Source of the DNA: Fragum whitleyi
Lineage: Eukaryota; Mollusca; Bivalvia; Cardiida; Cardiidae
DNA: 64,000 nt
Direction of reading: 5' to 3'
NCBI GenBank assembly: GCA_948146395.1
Contig: OX411545.1
Span: forward strand, 25,065,526-25,129,525
Below, one piece after another: positions 1-10,331 of the stretch. Made by a program: the position numbers and the translations under genes. The notes beneath the pieces were generated by a model. It ran no database searches. It saw nothing but the letters and a program-made list of their open reading frames with translations, and was not told the DNA's origin. Numbering within the stretch: the stretch's first letter is position 1; each line of letters begins with the position of its first letter.

Positions 1-2
1 AT

Positions 3-740
3 CTACTTAATAGAGGTTATAGAAAAGATGCCGTCTCTGCTGCCATAGCCGAAGCCGCTGCCGTACCACGACAAAACCTACTACTATACAAAAGTAAGAT
101 TAAAAAATCAAACAGGATACCATTTGTGGTGACGTATCATCCCAACTTGCCAAAAATAAGCTCAATTATTGACAAACATTGGTCAAAAATCGAGGCCTCG
201 AGCAAACTCAACAAAATGTTCCCTGAGAAACCAATTGTCGCTTACCGCAGGCCAAAATCCCTCAGAGACATCCTTGTAAAAGCAAAAATTGACCATTCGA
301 CACCTATTCCTTCGCCTGGACACTCTGGCCCTTGCCAGGCAGCAAGATGCCAAACATGTCGAATCATGAACGATATGCAGACCTTTAAGTCTCAACTTGG
401 TGCAATTTCTACTGTAAAGGGTACTTACACCTGCAAAACTGCAAACGCTGTCTATCTCCTTACATGTTCAAAATGCCACAAACAATATGTGGGCGAAACA
501 AAACTACAGATAAACAAACGCATGAATTTGCATAGATCCGATTGGAAAACACGCCGTTTCAATAGATCTCCTGTAGCTGAACATTTTCATGGAAACGGTC
601 ATTCATTCAACGACGTTGTCTTGTGCTGTATTGAGGCTAACACTGAATGGACAGACAAAGAACGAAAGTCACGGGAGACCTATTGGATTAGACGCTTGAA
701 TACTATCAAACCATTCGGAATCAACAAAAGTGATGCTTGA
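3..740 (+). CDS. Penelope-like retroelement, C-terminal part of RT/GIY-YIG protein (5' end outside window)
   Basis: The frame is open from the window edge to TGA at 738-740, about 245 codons, so this is the 3' end of a longer ORF. Taking the codon at 126 as residue 1, VTYHPNLP near the start and VAYRRPKSLRDILV (38-51) match the linker that follows the reverse transcriptase in Penelope-like elements. A cysteine cluster follows (C70, C75, C78, C103), then a GIY-YIG-type endonuclease: VYLLTC at 109-114 stands for the GIY strand, YVGET at 121-125 for YIG, with basic residues in KRMNLHR, E184 in RETYWI, and GIN at 198-200 near the end. In this family the endonuclease nicks the target and the RT copies the RNA. 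The ORF has no internal stop here, so the copy may be fairly young. The track-style start at 126 is a GTG inside the open frame and is not a real start. Confidence 0.85.
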   Translation, partial: LLNRGYRKDAVSAAIAEAAAVPRQNLLLYKSKIKKSNRIPFVVTYHPNLPKISSIIDKHWSKIEASSKLNKMFPEKPIVAYRRPKSLRDILVKAKIDHSTPIPSPGHSGPCQAARCQTCRIMNDMQTFKSQLGAISTVKGTYTCKTANAVYLLTCSKCHKQYVGETKLQINKRMNLHRSDWKTRRFNRSPVAEHFHGNGHSFNDVVLCCIEANTEWTDKERKSRETYWIRRLNTIKPFGINKSDA

Positions 741-1071
741 TTAGGTCACAACGATAATTCGTGTTATAAATAAGCAACACCTCACGATGGTGGACTAACG
801 GAGATAGACAGGTTAAATTCAGGTTAAATTTCAGTTTTAATAGGTCAAGTAGATAATTTGGGTCAAACAAGGTCATGCATATCATTCAGCTCAGGTATTT
901 GCTATACTTTACTTTGGTTGACTAGCGGTAGCGCTCAGGTCAAATCCGCGTTACTTTATATAATTCAGGCCAATTTAGGTCACAATAACGATTATTTAGG
1001 TCACGAAGACCATTTTGGGTCAACTAATTGTTATTTTTAAGGTTTATTGGCTAGCGTAAGTACGAAGGTCA
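741..1071 (+). repeat. Probable 3' untranslated end of the Penelope-like element with clustered AGGTCA hexamers
   Basis: This non-coding stretch directly follows the stop codon. It carries AGGTCA at 743, 842, 870, 937, 977, 998 and 1066 and GGGTCA at 860 and 1017, all on the plus strand, plus two AGGTTAAATT-like copies at 811-830. AGGTCA is the nuclear-receptor half-site. The cluster may be decay products of a short tandem repeat in the element's 3' end or a regulatory block. The element's true 3' boundary is not visible. Confidence 0.5.
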
Positions 1072-1191
1072 AATTAGCTATGATTCAGTTTATTTAAAAA
1101 CCCTGAAGAAGAAACATTATGTTTCGAAAGCGCTTGGGTTATATTTAATAATCCGTAAATTATAACACTGTTTGAGCAAATATATTTCTCA

Positions 1192-1193
<2 letters not shown>

Positions 1194-1274
<81 letters not shown>
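1194..1274. repeat. (TA)n microsatellite
   Basis: About 80 bp of uninterrupted TA dinucleotides. Apparent tyrosine-isoleucine ORFs across it are artefacts of the repeat. Confidence 0.99.
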
Positions 1275-1278
<4 letters not shown>

Positions 1279-1917
1279 CTAAGAATAAACAATAAACCGA
1301 ATTTTACCCTAGATATGTCATCCATGAAAATATTATTTTTGTGTTCCCTCGATTGAATGTCAAACAGTTATCCTCAGTGGGTGCTAATACATATAGCAAA
1401 ATACCTCTGATATATATACATGTAATTTACATGCCATATACATGTGTTTCAAGGAGCAACTGTGATATGACAATTGAAAAACGTAAAACGCTACAGATCA
1501 CCTTTGCAAGCCAAAGAATTCTAGCTCCACAATGTTCCTTGCGAGCTCAAGGACATAGCGCAGTTAGAAGCTTTGGCTTGCGAACATAATTACATATTTA
1601 TGTAGCTGAAGGTTAATTTTAGAATCTTTTATTTTACTACTTTACAAGTTATTGAAAAAATAATTTTCATAAGAATATATTATCCAGAAATTGAGAAATT
1701 TGTAAAACTCAAATAGACGATACTTATTTGTGTCAAGATTATTAGAGTCAGTCACTGCCATTCCTGGTGGACAAGTACAAACACTCACTTTGATCTAGAG
1801 AATTACATATTATCGGAGAAAATTAATATCACAGACACTTAAATACAAATAACCGCTAAAGACAGGTGGTTGAGCGGGGAGGACTGATCTTTAATAAAAC
1901 AGTCGTCATTGATAGAC
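1275..1917. other. Unrecognised AT-rich DNA
   Basis: No coding signal, TIR or RNA gene recognised. A short ORF at 1341-1589 has no visible domain. Confidence 0.5.
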
Positions 1918-2740
1918 CAGCTGTCGACAATATGGCTTTAAGCTATAATTACGACATTTAAATCGCTAAAAACAACGATTATGCACAATATAATATTTTT
2001 TTCAATCAAAGAAGCATACCTTTTACCGATATGTCGAATATCATTACTAAAGGTATAAGTATTTCAAACTAGAACTTAGATATGTTAATATTTGATAAAA
2101 GCATGTCCTTAATGTTGTTACTAATTGTACAAGAAACTCAAATTTGACCTTGAAATGTTTAGATTTGTAAAAAAAGGGCAAACATTATACTAGTAAGTCG
2201 ACTGTAAGTACTAAATAAATAAGTATTTCAAACTAGAATTTCGATATGTTCATATTTGAAAAAAGGCGTATCCCCTAATGTGTGCAAAGCGTCATATATA
2301 ATGTACAAATACTTCAATTTTGACATTAAGATGTTCAGAATTAATAAAAAGTGTACAATTTACTAGTTTGTCAAGCATCATCACTTCGTTTTACATGTAA
2401 GTGTACAAGTATTTTAAACTTGACCTTGAGCTTTCAGATTTCGAGAAAACAGACGACAAATTCATCGATTGGTTTTCGTTGAACGAGGTGATCGATTGTT
2501 CAATGAAAATAATTAGACAGTGAGTGACCAAAATGTTGAAAATATAGCTTACATCAAGCTATATTTACGGCATTTAATCGCTCGCAAACGAATTAAAATA
2601 ATAATAATCCAGCCAAAAAGAATCCCTTATACTAGTATGTCGAATATCAGTACACCTACTAAATGTACAATTAATTCATCTTGACCTTGAGATTTCAGAT
2701 TTCGAGAAAACAGACGACAAATTCATCGATTGGCTCTCGT
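1918..2740. repeat. Set of old direct repeats
   Basis: Three imperfect direct-repeat pairs interleave. 1930-2046 resembles 2540-2656 (TATGTCGAATATCA near both ends). 2050-2110 resembles 2218-2275 (AAGTATTTCAAACTAGAA). 2420-2478 and 2681-2740 are nearly identical and share TTTCAGATTTCGAGAAAACA. The last pair is much better conserved than the others, so the block probably grew by more than one local duplication. No coding potential. Confidence 0.7.
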
Positions 2741-2990
2741 CTGAGACTGTCCATCTTCCAATAATGAGGTATAGAACCGTCTTCATTAGGTAACAAAGTG
2801 TGAAAATGAAGCTGATAAAACACGTCCCTCCAAAATACTGTTTGATATCGCAAGAATGCCATCGCCACATTATACACCGTCACGTTACTTCAATATTGAC
2901 TAAATCGGAGTTTATCAGAGAGAATTTTATTTTCGATTAAACCCGCGCCTGATTCAAAAAGCGCAATCAAGTATGCCGCATATTTCTGGT

Positions 2991-3260
2991 CATTCGGAAC
3001 ACCACTCGGCCAATCTCACGATCAACCTCGGATGTACATAGACGGACTATTTTTTAAAAGTTACGGGAAACCCTTGGAAAAACTCGATGACGTCAGACAA
3101 AATGGCGTTAGCCCTCGAAACTGTGAGTGAAAACATTCGACGTCGTCAACGCTACACGTTTAAGCCAATGAAGTGAAACCGTCGTATCTTTACTTAAATA
3201 TCTTAGGATTCTTATATAACGGCTGCAAATTCTTAATTTTTTAGAATAATTCGTCATTAC
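2991..3260 (-). mobile_element. Family D MITE (CATTCGGAACA ends), truncated copy
   Basis: Begins with CATTCGGAACACCACTCGGC and runs through the GATGACGTCA and GAAAACATTCGACGTCGTCAACG segments also seen in the complete copies at 22870-23314 and 54911-55331, in the opposite orientation. Similarity fades after about 3260, before the other terminal inverted repeat, so one end is lost. Confidence 0.8.
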
Positions 3261-3785
3261 ACTATACAATTGCACTTACGGTCTTTTTGTACGTGTTCGT
3301 CGTGATAATAGTCTCACTCAAAAGTGAACTCGATAATTTTTCGATTATTAGAGCGAAGGCGTAAATATTAAGGAACGCAAAATTTTCATAATTTACGACA
3401 ACTTTCTGATGTCCCAAATGGAATCAAGGTAGCGAATCAAGAGTACCATAATGGTCCTACATGTTTTAATCAGGTTCGCAGTTTTACAGATTTCCTTTTT
3501 TATCTTTTGGATCCCACACGTAAGCTTATAAATCAACTTTCTTTTATTTTCTTTCGCTTAAAAACCTGCACAACTATACGGGTTTGTTTATTCTATCATG
3601 CTATGGGTAAATGATGCCGCAAGAACTGTATCCGGACCCGGTGCGAACAGAATCAAGTTTCCAGTCAATTAATTTCTACGCAAATAAAATCAAATCTGTG
3701 TGGTATGTAGGCCTTCGATTTTCTGAATAAAACCTTTTTGGATAAACATTAATTCAAAACATACTTGATTGGTCATTTTTTTTAA
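3261..3785. other. Unrecognised DNA
   Basis: No ORF, TIR or RNA-like structure recognised. Confidence 0.4.
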
Positions 3786-3980
3786 CAGTAAGTCACACCG
3801 TGAAATTCACAATCATTCCGATCAAAACTATTCCAAATCACTCGCTCGGCGTTCCAATCATTCGTTCCAAACACTCATTCAAATCACCCAAAAACGCTAC
3901 GATATAGTTTAAAAACTCTTCGAAATCGTTCCAAATGATTAACATTTTAATCAAGCCGATCAAATAGTTGCATGATTTTA
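3786..3980. mobile_element. Family A MITE, left part only
   Basis: Starts ACAGTAAGTCACACCGTGAA, then the family pattern: ATCATTCCGATCAAAAC, CACTCGCTCGGCG, ATTCGTTCCAAACACTCATTC. It stops where the foldback at 3981-4145 begins; the right half is not found beyond it. Confidence 0.75.
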
Positions 3981-4145
3981 TTATAGGGATGAGTGTCTTT
4001 TTCACTGCGTTTATTTGGGTATAAAGTGCAATTGCCTTAGCACATGGCAAATTACGCCCGAAGGCGTTATGTTTAAGCCATGGGCTTAGGCAATTGCACT
4101 TTATACCCCAATAATCGCAGGGAAAATGACACTCGTCCCTTATAA
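3981..4145. mobile_element. Foldback (long inverted repeat) element
   Basis: Two arms of about 60 bp pair with few mismatches. Outer ends are TTATAGGGATGAGTGTC and GACACTCGTCCCTTATAA; inner arms share GGGTATAAAGTGCAATTGCC. The loop of about 40 bp includes AAATTACGCCCGAAGGCG. No protein coding. It abuts a broken family A element. Confidence 0.85.
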
Positions 4146-4590
4146 ATGCAATCCTCTAGATCGAAGAAACTATCAAAATTCTCGGCCAAACATCAAAGCT
4201 TCAAGTCTACTTTCTGCGCGTATAGATTACACAATCTATTTTTAGATCGTGTATTTTTTTTTCTTTTTTAAGTTGGAATGCGGAGCAATTCCAACTTAGA
4301 TTTAACAAAACCGCAAAATGAACACAAGATAATTTCATTTCGGGTTTTTTGATTACACACATCACGTGAACAGGATGTGAATACACTTCGGCCTGTTTTG
4401 TATATCTCATTCAGTTTATTTCATCAAGAAGTAAGAATGCTAAACAATTACACAAATATCACTTCATGTAAATTATTAACACGCTAATTTATGTTTTAAA
4501 CGATATTTATTGAAACTTGCGTACGAATTTATTTGCATTACTATATTTGGAAATCATGTGATAAGTCAAGTCCAATAAAGTTAGCTGTTG
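4146..4590. other. Unrecognised AT-rich DNA
   Basis: Nothing recognised apart from short inverted words around GTTGGAATGCGGAGCAATTCCAAC (4272-4295). Confidence 0.4.
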
Positions 4591-4591
4591 A

Positions 4592-4730
4592 CAATAGCAC
4601 TAGCCAATCACGTGATCTGCTTATTTGGTAATGTCGCGACCTGTTTTTCGTAGAATTGTGGCAATAGTACAAGCCAATCACGTGATCTGCTTATTTGGTA
4701 ATGTCGCTACCTGTTTTTCGTAGAATTATG
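4592..4730. repeat. Two tandem copies of a 70-bp unit with CCAAT and CACGTG
   Basis: Units start at 4592 and 4662 and differ at only a few positions. Each contains AGCCAATCACGTGATCTGC, so a CCAAT box overlaps a palindromic ATCACGTGAT E-box. There is no adjacent gene, so a promoter role is only a possibility. Confidence 0.85.
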
Positions 4731-4955
4731 TTATAGCTTCTTTTAGAGGTCTAGTTTCTCTTTCTGAACGCCCTTATTACACGCTTCAACAAAATACTTC
4801 AAATGTTTTGTATCAAATTGTTCCGTAAAACATCATTAGAAACGCGCTACATCTACAGATATTTATCTGCATGAAAAACCCGATCTAATAAATATTCTCG
4901 TTTTATTACTTCTCTAAAAACGGAACCCCATTTCTAAATCGCGCGACAATTTAAC
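4731..4955. other. Unrecognised DNA
   Basis: No feature recognised. Confidence 0.4.
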
Positions 4956-5660
4956 TTGATGGTGGATGCAGCAAGGATCGATGAAGGTATAGATCCACAA
5001 GTTTATGTGAATGATCAAAGGTCAATTTTGTCGATACGTGAACACAACTCTTCCCTCATTTATGGACAGATTTTGATGAAACTTTCACAGAAATTTCCTA
5101 GTGACCTGACCTTGTGCATATTATCCGGGTTTAGTGAATATAAGCCGCGTCCTGGAAAAAGGGGCCTTCATTTAAAAAGTCTTGTGAACGCAACTCCTTC
5201 GTCATTTATGGACCGATTTGGATGAAACTTTCACAATATGTTCATAGACACCTGACCTAGCGCATATAGTCACGGTTTGGCAAATTTTAGCCGTGTCATG
5301 GAAAAAAGGGGCCTTCTTAAAAACATTATTGTGAACGCATCGTCTCCTCCATTTCTGGAATGTTTTGGATGAAACTTTCACAAAATATTCCTAGTCACCT
5401 GACCTTGCCTATTTAAAGTCGCTGCTTGTTGAATTACAGCTGCGTCATCGAAAAAGGGACCTGCTTGTAAAAATTCTTGTTAACGGAACTCCTCCTTTAT
5501 TTTTAGACTTATTTTAAAAAAAAATCTACGAAATGTTCATTGTAACCTGAATTTGTGCATGTTGTTCGGTTAAGTGAATTTCAGTCGCGTCATGGAAAAT
5601 GGGGCCTTCATGTCAAAGTTCTTGTGAATGCAATTACTCCTTCATTGACAAAAAATGGCC
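4956..5660 (+). repeat. Degenerate tandem array, ~146-bp unit
   Basis: The anchor GATGAAACTTTCACA occurs at 5075, 5221 and 5368, giving periods of 146 and 147 bp; weaker units continue to about 5660. Each unit also has a GGAAAAAGGGGCCTTC-like block and a CTTGTGAACGCAACTCCT-like block. Two units are open in one frame (4956-5225), but the others are not, so this is repeat DNA, not a gene. The same words and period recur at 18876-19200. Confidence 0.85.
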
Positions 5661-6538
5661 CTGTTGTTACTTTTCTTACAATACGAATTGTACATTTAAG
5701 ATAAAAGTTATCAGCTCTCTTTTTAAGGATTGATTTGGTTGATGCTTTCAAAGGTTATTCTCCATCTTGTTATATTATTATTAGTTTAAGTTTAAAGAGG
5801 CATTAAACCCCATTCAATCAATAAATCATAACGAACAGTTTGAGCTTAACAATTTAAATAAGTAGTCTGCAAATGTTTTGAATTTTGTTCTGTCAAAATA
5901 AGAAGTGCCTATAAGTGTTTTTGTGAAACAGCAGCAGAGTGACGGCGTATATTGTGCCAATTGGATTCATGTTACTCTAGACGAGGGTTTTCTGATTATT
6001 TAGCTTTAATCAAACCATTTTTCCAAGTGCAATCTGGTAAAATAAAAAAAGATATACCGGAAAGAATTGATGCACCATCATTTTGTAGTTTGATTTAGCT
6101 CTAAGATAATCGTACGATTGTCGCAAAATATTTATATAATGGTATTAAATTGTTATATCTATCGTAGGACCTAACCCTTTTTTAATCGTGGCCAAAAACG
6201 ATTGCTTAACCTTAATTGGTTGAGGGAAGCAAAAAATAAAGATTCACTAGATTTTATTTAATTATACGTATTTAAATAAAAAAATTGTCTTAGTAAAGAC
6301 TCTGTTATTCCACTCTTAAGGCGAAACTTTGATTATTTAAATTCCAGTGTTTACAGTGAATCATCTACAAAGCTGCAAAATCGCAAACAATAAAATGGGA
6401 GTATTTTCTGTTAGGTAAACGCAAAGTGTGAACCATCATTTCAAACAGTGAATAATTCTATAGTAAAAGAATGAAATTTCAATGTATCAAAGTGTTCTGT
6501 GTAGTAACAGTGCTACGACAACGACAACTTACGCATGA
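5661..6538. other. Unrecognised AT-rich DNA
   Basis: No repeat family or coding domain recognised. Confidence 0.4.
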
Positions 6539-7030
6539 AAGATTAATTATAAATACTTTCATCTGCAAGCGTTGGAATGGAATAACCGAAATTTGTTACA
6601 ATACGTTCCATTCAAACGCAAAGTAATAGTCAATGAGAAACAAAACCAGGGTCTCTGTTGTTGCATCTATCCTTTTGAAGAATTTTGTATAAGAATTAAA
6701 GTAAAAAAAATACCCAATAATCGAATCCCAATAATAATTAAAAATGATGATAATGATAAAAGATTAAAGGTTAAGACCTCGAAACATTCACCTAGGACTT
6801 GGTACATTTGCTCATTTTACCAGGAGGTATCAGGTACAATTAGTGGTGTAATGCTCCACACATCCGGCGCGACAGCCCGAAGTCGTTGCACTGTCGTTGA
6901 AATAATCATTATTTCAGGACAAACAAGTAAACATCTTTTTGGTCAGTATGATGAATTTATGTTCTGTAATTTAGGGGTCAGTTTACGTGCAGATTCAAAG
7001 GTTGAATTTTACGATACAAATTGTCTATGA
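6539..7030 (+). CDS. Hypothetical open frame, 152-164 codons, no recognised domain
   Basis: The frame is open from after the stop at 6536-6538 to TGA at 7028-7030, one of the longest open frames in the window. There is no in-frame ATG near its beginning; the 152-residue reading begins at a TTG. The predicted protein is rich in Lys, Ile and Asn, with a more complex C-terminal half (SPRTWYICSFYQEVSGTIS, later GQTSKHLFGQYDEF). I recognise no family and see no clear splice sites or neighbouring exons. It could be a chance ORF or a remnant of a transposon gene. Confidence 0.2.
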   Translation, partial: KINYKYFHLQALEWNNRNLLQYVPFKRKVIVNEKQNQGLCCCIYPFEEFCIRIKVKKIPNNRIPIIIKNDDNDKRLKVKTSKHSPRTWYICSFYQEVSGTISGVMLHTSGATARSRCTVVEIIIISGQTSKHLFGQYDEFMFCNLGVSLRADSKVEFYDTNCL

Positions 7031-8100
7031 TTTTCAAAGATTTTTGTGAAGGCCATTTACGACCATCTTAAGTATAGTACAAATGGTACGATAACCATAA
7101 GATTAATCGTACGATTTTTCTTCTTTCCACCGGAATACCTACAATACTCATGAACAATTATGCTCTTTTCTCATCGATTCGCGCATGGTAGTTATATCAT
7201 CTGCGTTTACATTGATTTAAATTGAGCATCAATATATTTTCTTGCTTTTTTTCTTTAGCACAATTATGTTCTCTCATTTCTTTCTTTTTATCATTTTTCT
7301 TTCGTCAGAATCAGGCTTGTATAGCGATTCAGGGGTTTAAGCGTTTCTCGTTGTTGAAATAAATTGATTTATATACGCCCGTCGAAAGACGAGACATATT
7401 ATGTGATCACCTGTGGTGGGCGGGAGGCGTCAGCTTCGTAAGTGGCTTGAGGTCACCGTCTCTTTGACGCATTCCAACTTATCAGTACTCTCAGTACTTT
7501 GATTTTTTTATCTCGCTATCGAAGTGAAATTTCATTAAATAACACAAATGATACACAAATAAACGACGACATTGAAATTTGTGGAGGTACTAATGACAAA
7601 AAAACTTGTTTTTGCCAAGTTCGTCTATATTTTTAAAAAGGCAAACGGCGTGGTCGGTCTTGGATTCTTAGTTGAGAGGGTTGCTTGATGGTCTTCGTCG
7701 ACTCGCTATTTTCTAAGTTTACGTCGGCTCAGAATCAGAACTGCATGCTTGTAATTGTAAATTCTCTCGAAAACATCTAAATATATAATAAATTAAATAG
7801 CAAATTTGCATTAATGATCGTGAACTAGGTTAATTCGAGTTCCTACAACACAGGACTTGCAGATCGATGGTCGGGGTTTCCTGAAAGACCTATTGCATTT
7901 TATACAGAAATAAAGTGCAATGGATTTCCCAACGTGATGCGATTTAAGCCAATCAGAATTCTTTATTTTATTGGATTGAAATTATTGACTTGTGTTGTTT
8001 TCAAAGCGCCTGATTTGTCCGTTGAGCAACACAACCAGAAAGATACGTAGATCTAATTAAGGGGAGGTAAAAAGTATCGATAATTTCGTCCTATTGGATT
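7031..8100. other. Unrecognised DNA with a possible decayed mollusc repeat at 7370-7480
   Basis: At 7370-7480 the words ACGCCCGTCGAAAGACGAG and ATTATGTGATCACCTGTG resemble the start of a repeat I associate with mollusc genomes (recalled, not checked). The rest has no recognised structure. Confidence 0.35.
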
Positions 8101-8103
8101 GTA

Positions 8104-8400
8104 AGTCCGATTGGCACAGTTGATAGAGCACCGGACTTCAAAACCATTGAAGTTCGACCGAGTGGGTTCGATTACCGGGCTTGCACACTAACAAACTAAT
8201 TGACTTTCGGATTAGATGTTAACCCGAGGTCCCTTGAGACGGTGCTTTACATCAAGCACGTTAAAGAACCATGGCGGATCTCAGCAGTAGTTTCGTCATG
8301 TATCCTTGCACTATCCCCAGTAACAATAAACCGTCTTCTTGCGGAGTCGCTCGTATGGGCTCGTGGTACGGTAGCGACGATAAATAAACTGAAACACACA
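8104..8400 (+). mobile_element. SINE S1, tRNA-derived head plus body
   Basis: The head has a Pol III A-box-like segment (TGGCACAGTTGATAGAGC) and a B-box-like GGGTTCGATTACC (8164-8176), at tRNA-like spacing. The body contains GCACACTAACAAACTAATTG, CAAGCACGTTAAAGAACC and ATGGCGGATCTCAGC, and the tail reads ACGGTAGCGACGATAAATAA. Two other copies lie on the minus strand (33535-33905 and 41783-41885). The tRNA part does not fold as an intact tRNA gene. Confidence 0.85.
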
Positions 8401-9038
8401 TACCTCCATTGAAAACCATTCAAAATTTGATCATCACACTCATTCTATTGAAATCATTCCAAAATTTCTTTTGTCAATATTACCATGCTATCTACTTTTT
8501 TTGTGTGTGGGGGGGGTCCTTTTCTCCTAATCGGGAGTATCATTGCCTCCTTTTTGCACTGTTCTCAAACGCACTTACGCTTACAATATCAAGGTGATAA
8601 CAATAATTCAAATTTGGGTTTCAAGAAAAAGCCGAGCCAAAAGATCGATAGTAGTAGGGAAAGAATTGTTTAATACCAAATGGATATAATTCTAGGAGAA
8701 CAAAATAAATGATTCAGTTTCGATTCCTTGAAAAATCTGAGTATTACATTTTTATTGTTTTTAAAAAATAGATTCGGTGGATAATTTCCTTTTGTAATAA
8801 AATCTCTCGATTGAATAAATTTGAGAGTCTTTAAAATATCCAGTGCTTATTTCTATCGTGTAATTGTGTATTTCTCGGCAATTGTGAAATAACATTTCGT
8901 CTAGACTAGTGAAATTATCAATTTACGATCGGCAAAAACATCGCTCGCAACAAAACTTAAAGATTAAAAGCACTTTTCATTTTTGTCATAATAAATAGAG
9001 GAAAATCAAATAGTTATGTCTGACATGAAAAAAAAAAT
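8401..9038. other. Unrecognised DNA
   Basis: Contains G7 at 8511-8517; no gene or TIR element recognised. Confidence 0.4.
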
Positions 9039-9276
9039 GAGCCTGTGCGTAAAATTTCCAACAATTCCAAATATGCGCAAAGCAAAGACTCTGACCAGGC
9101 TGTGCATCTGCACAGTCTGATCAGAGTCTTCACTATGCTTTTAGTAGCTAGATAAGGTCTTAGAGTATCTGTATATCAATAGGTTATTTTGTATTTAAAC
9201 TTGGTGGCCGTCTGTGCTGCTCAATGTTTGCGCCTAACACACATTTTAAATTGTTGGAAATGTAACGCACATGCTT
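9039..9276. mobile_element. Family B MITE, copy 1
   Basis: Ends are GAGCCTGTGCGTAAAATTTC and the reverse complement of AAATTGTTGGAAATGTAACG. An internal hairpin at about 9086-9131 pairs AAGACTCTGACCAGGCTGTGC with GCACAGTCTGATCAGAGTCTT, 20 of 21 positions including one G-T. Non-coding. Confidence 0.9.
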
Positions 9277-10035
9277 AATTATATTTCACGAGAATGCGCT
9301 ATTAGGCGTTTAAAAACGAGTACGCAGGATGAGTTTTTTAAACAGCCTAATGGCGTTTTGGTGTAAAATATATTTCATATCAGACATAAACAGTTGGTTT
9401 TTACATTTATTAAATTATGTGTATCTACAAATTTATTTTCATTCCTAAAATAATGCATTTTGTCATTTTCTATCGGTCTAGGTCCTTGCGAATTTCGCGT
9501 ATTGATACCAAGAAAATGTTGTAATGTTGTTTTCACTAACTCCTTGTCGCCATCTTCGAATACGCTTTCAAAATTCGAGGATATATAAAGAAATTTAAAG
9601 GAAAAGCCCAATCTTTGGGTGTTAAGCAATTTTCAAGCTTGGAATGAAAATAATTTCGGCAACTATTATACTGTATAGATCCAAAAACGACAACCTTGTC
9701 AACAATGTCAACATTGTAACACCCGGAAAAGTCTAAATATCGACTTGGTACCAAGATAGACATGATTGGAGAATTTTGCGGTCTGTGGCCACTCAATTTC
9801 CTCAGATGAGCATTTAAAATCAGCTAAAAATCGGGCTAGATAAAGTGTTTGTCCTAAAACTTGATTTACACCGGATTTCGAGCCTTCGAAAAACATCCCT
9901 ACGTCACAGAATACAAAAACGGGTCTAGGATAATTATCGTTTTTGAACCATTTCAGAATGTTTCCTCGTTCATATTACTATTTTGCGAGAGTTTCGTCTA
10001 GTTTTTGTTTTCATAATTAATATTACTTTACAAAT
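9277..10035 (-). other. Unrecognised DNA; three overlapping short minus-strand frames
   Basis: Open frames at 9708-9896, 9536-9796 and 9375-9629 overlap on the minus strand, each in a different frame. This could be chance or an old coding segment broken by frameshifts. No domain is recognised in any of them. Confidence 0.2.
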
Positions 10036-10270
10036 GAGCCTGCGCATATTTCCAACAATTTCAAATATGCGCATTGCAAAGACTCCGGCCAGCCTGTGCA
10101 TCTGCATAGTCTGACCGGTGTCTTGACTTTGCGTTTAGTAGATAAGTAAAGTCTCAAAGTATCTGTAGACCACCAGGTAACTTTGAATTTACAGTATGTG
10201 GCTTACCATGCTACACAATGTTTGTCACTCACGCATATTTCAAATTGTTGGAAATGCCACGCACAGGCTC
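10036..10270. mobile_element. Family B MITE, copy 2, with AAAT target duplication
   Basis: GAGCCTGCGCATATTTCC and TGCCACGCACAGGCTC ends flanked by AAAT at 10032-10035 and 10271-10274. The internal hairpin differs from copy 1 by paired changes: CTGA/TCAG there is CCGG/CCGG here, so two base pairs changed on both sides. Confidence 0.93.
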
Positions 10271-10331
10271 AAATTATCTCTATAAAAATCTGTGAATAGA
10301 GGCTTCAATGTTGGATCAAGAAGGGCGTGGG

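Noticed and set aside
1074..1325. 83-codon minus-strand ORF with Tyr-Ile repeats
   Set aside because: It is a translation of the (TA)n microsatellite.
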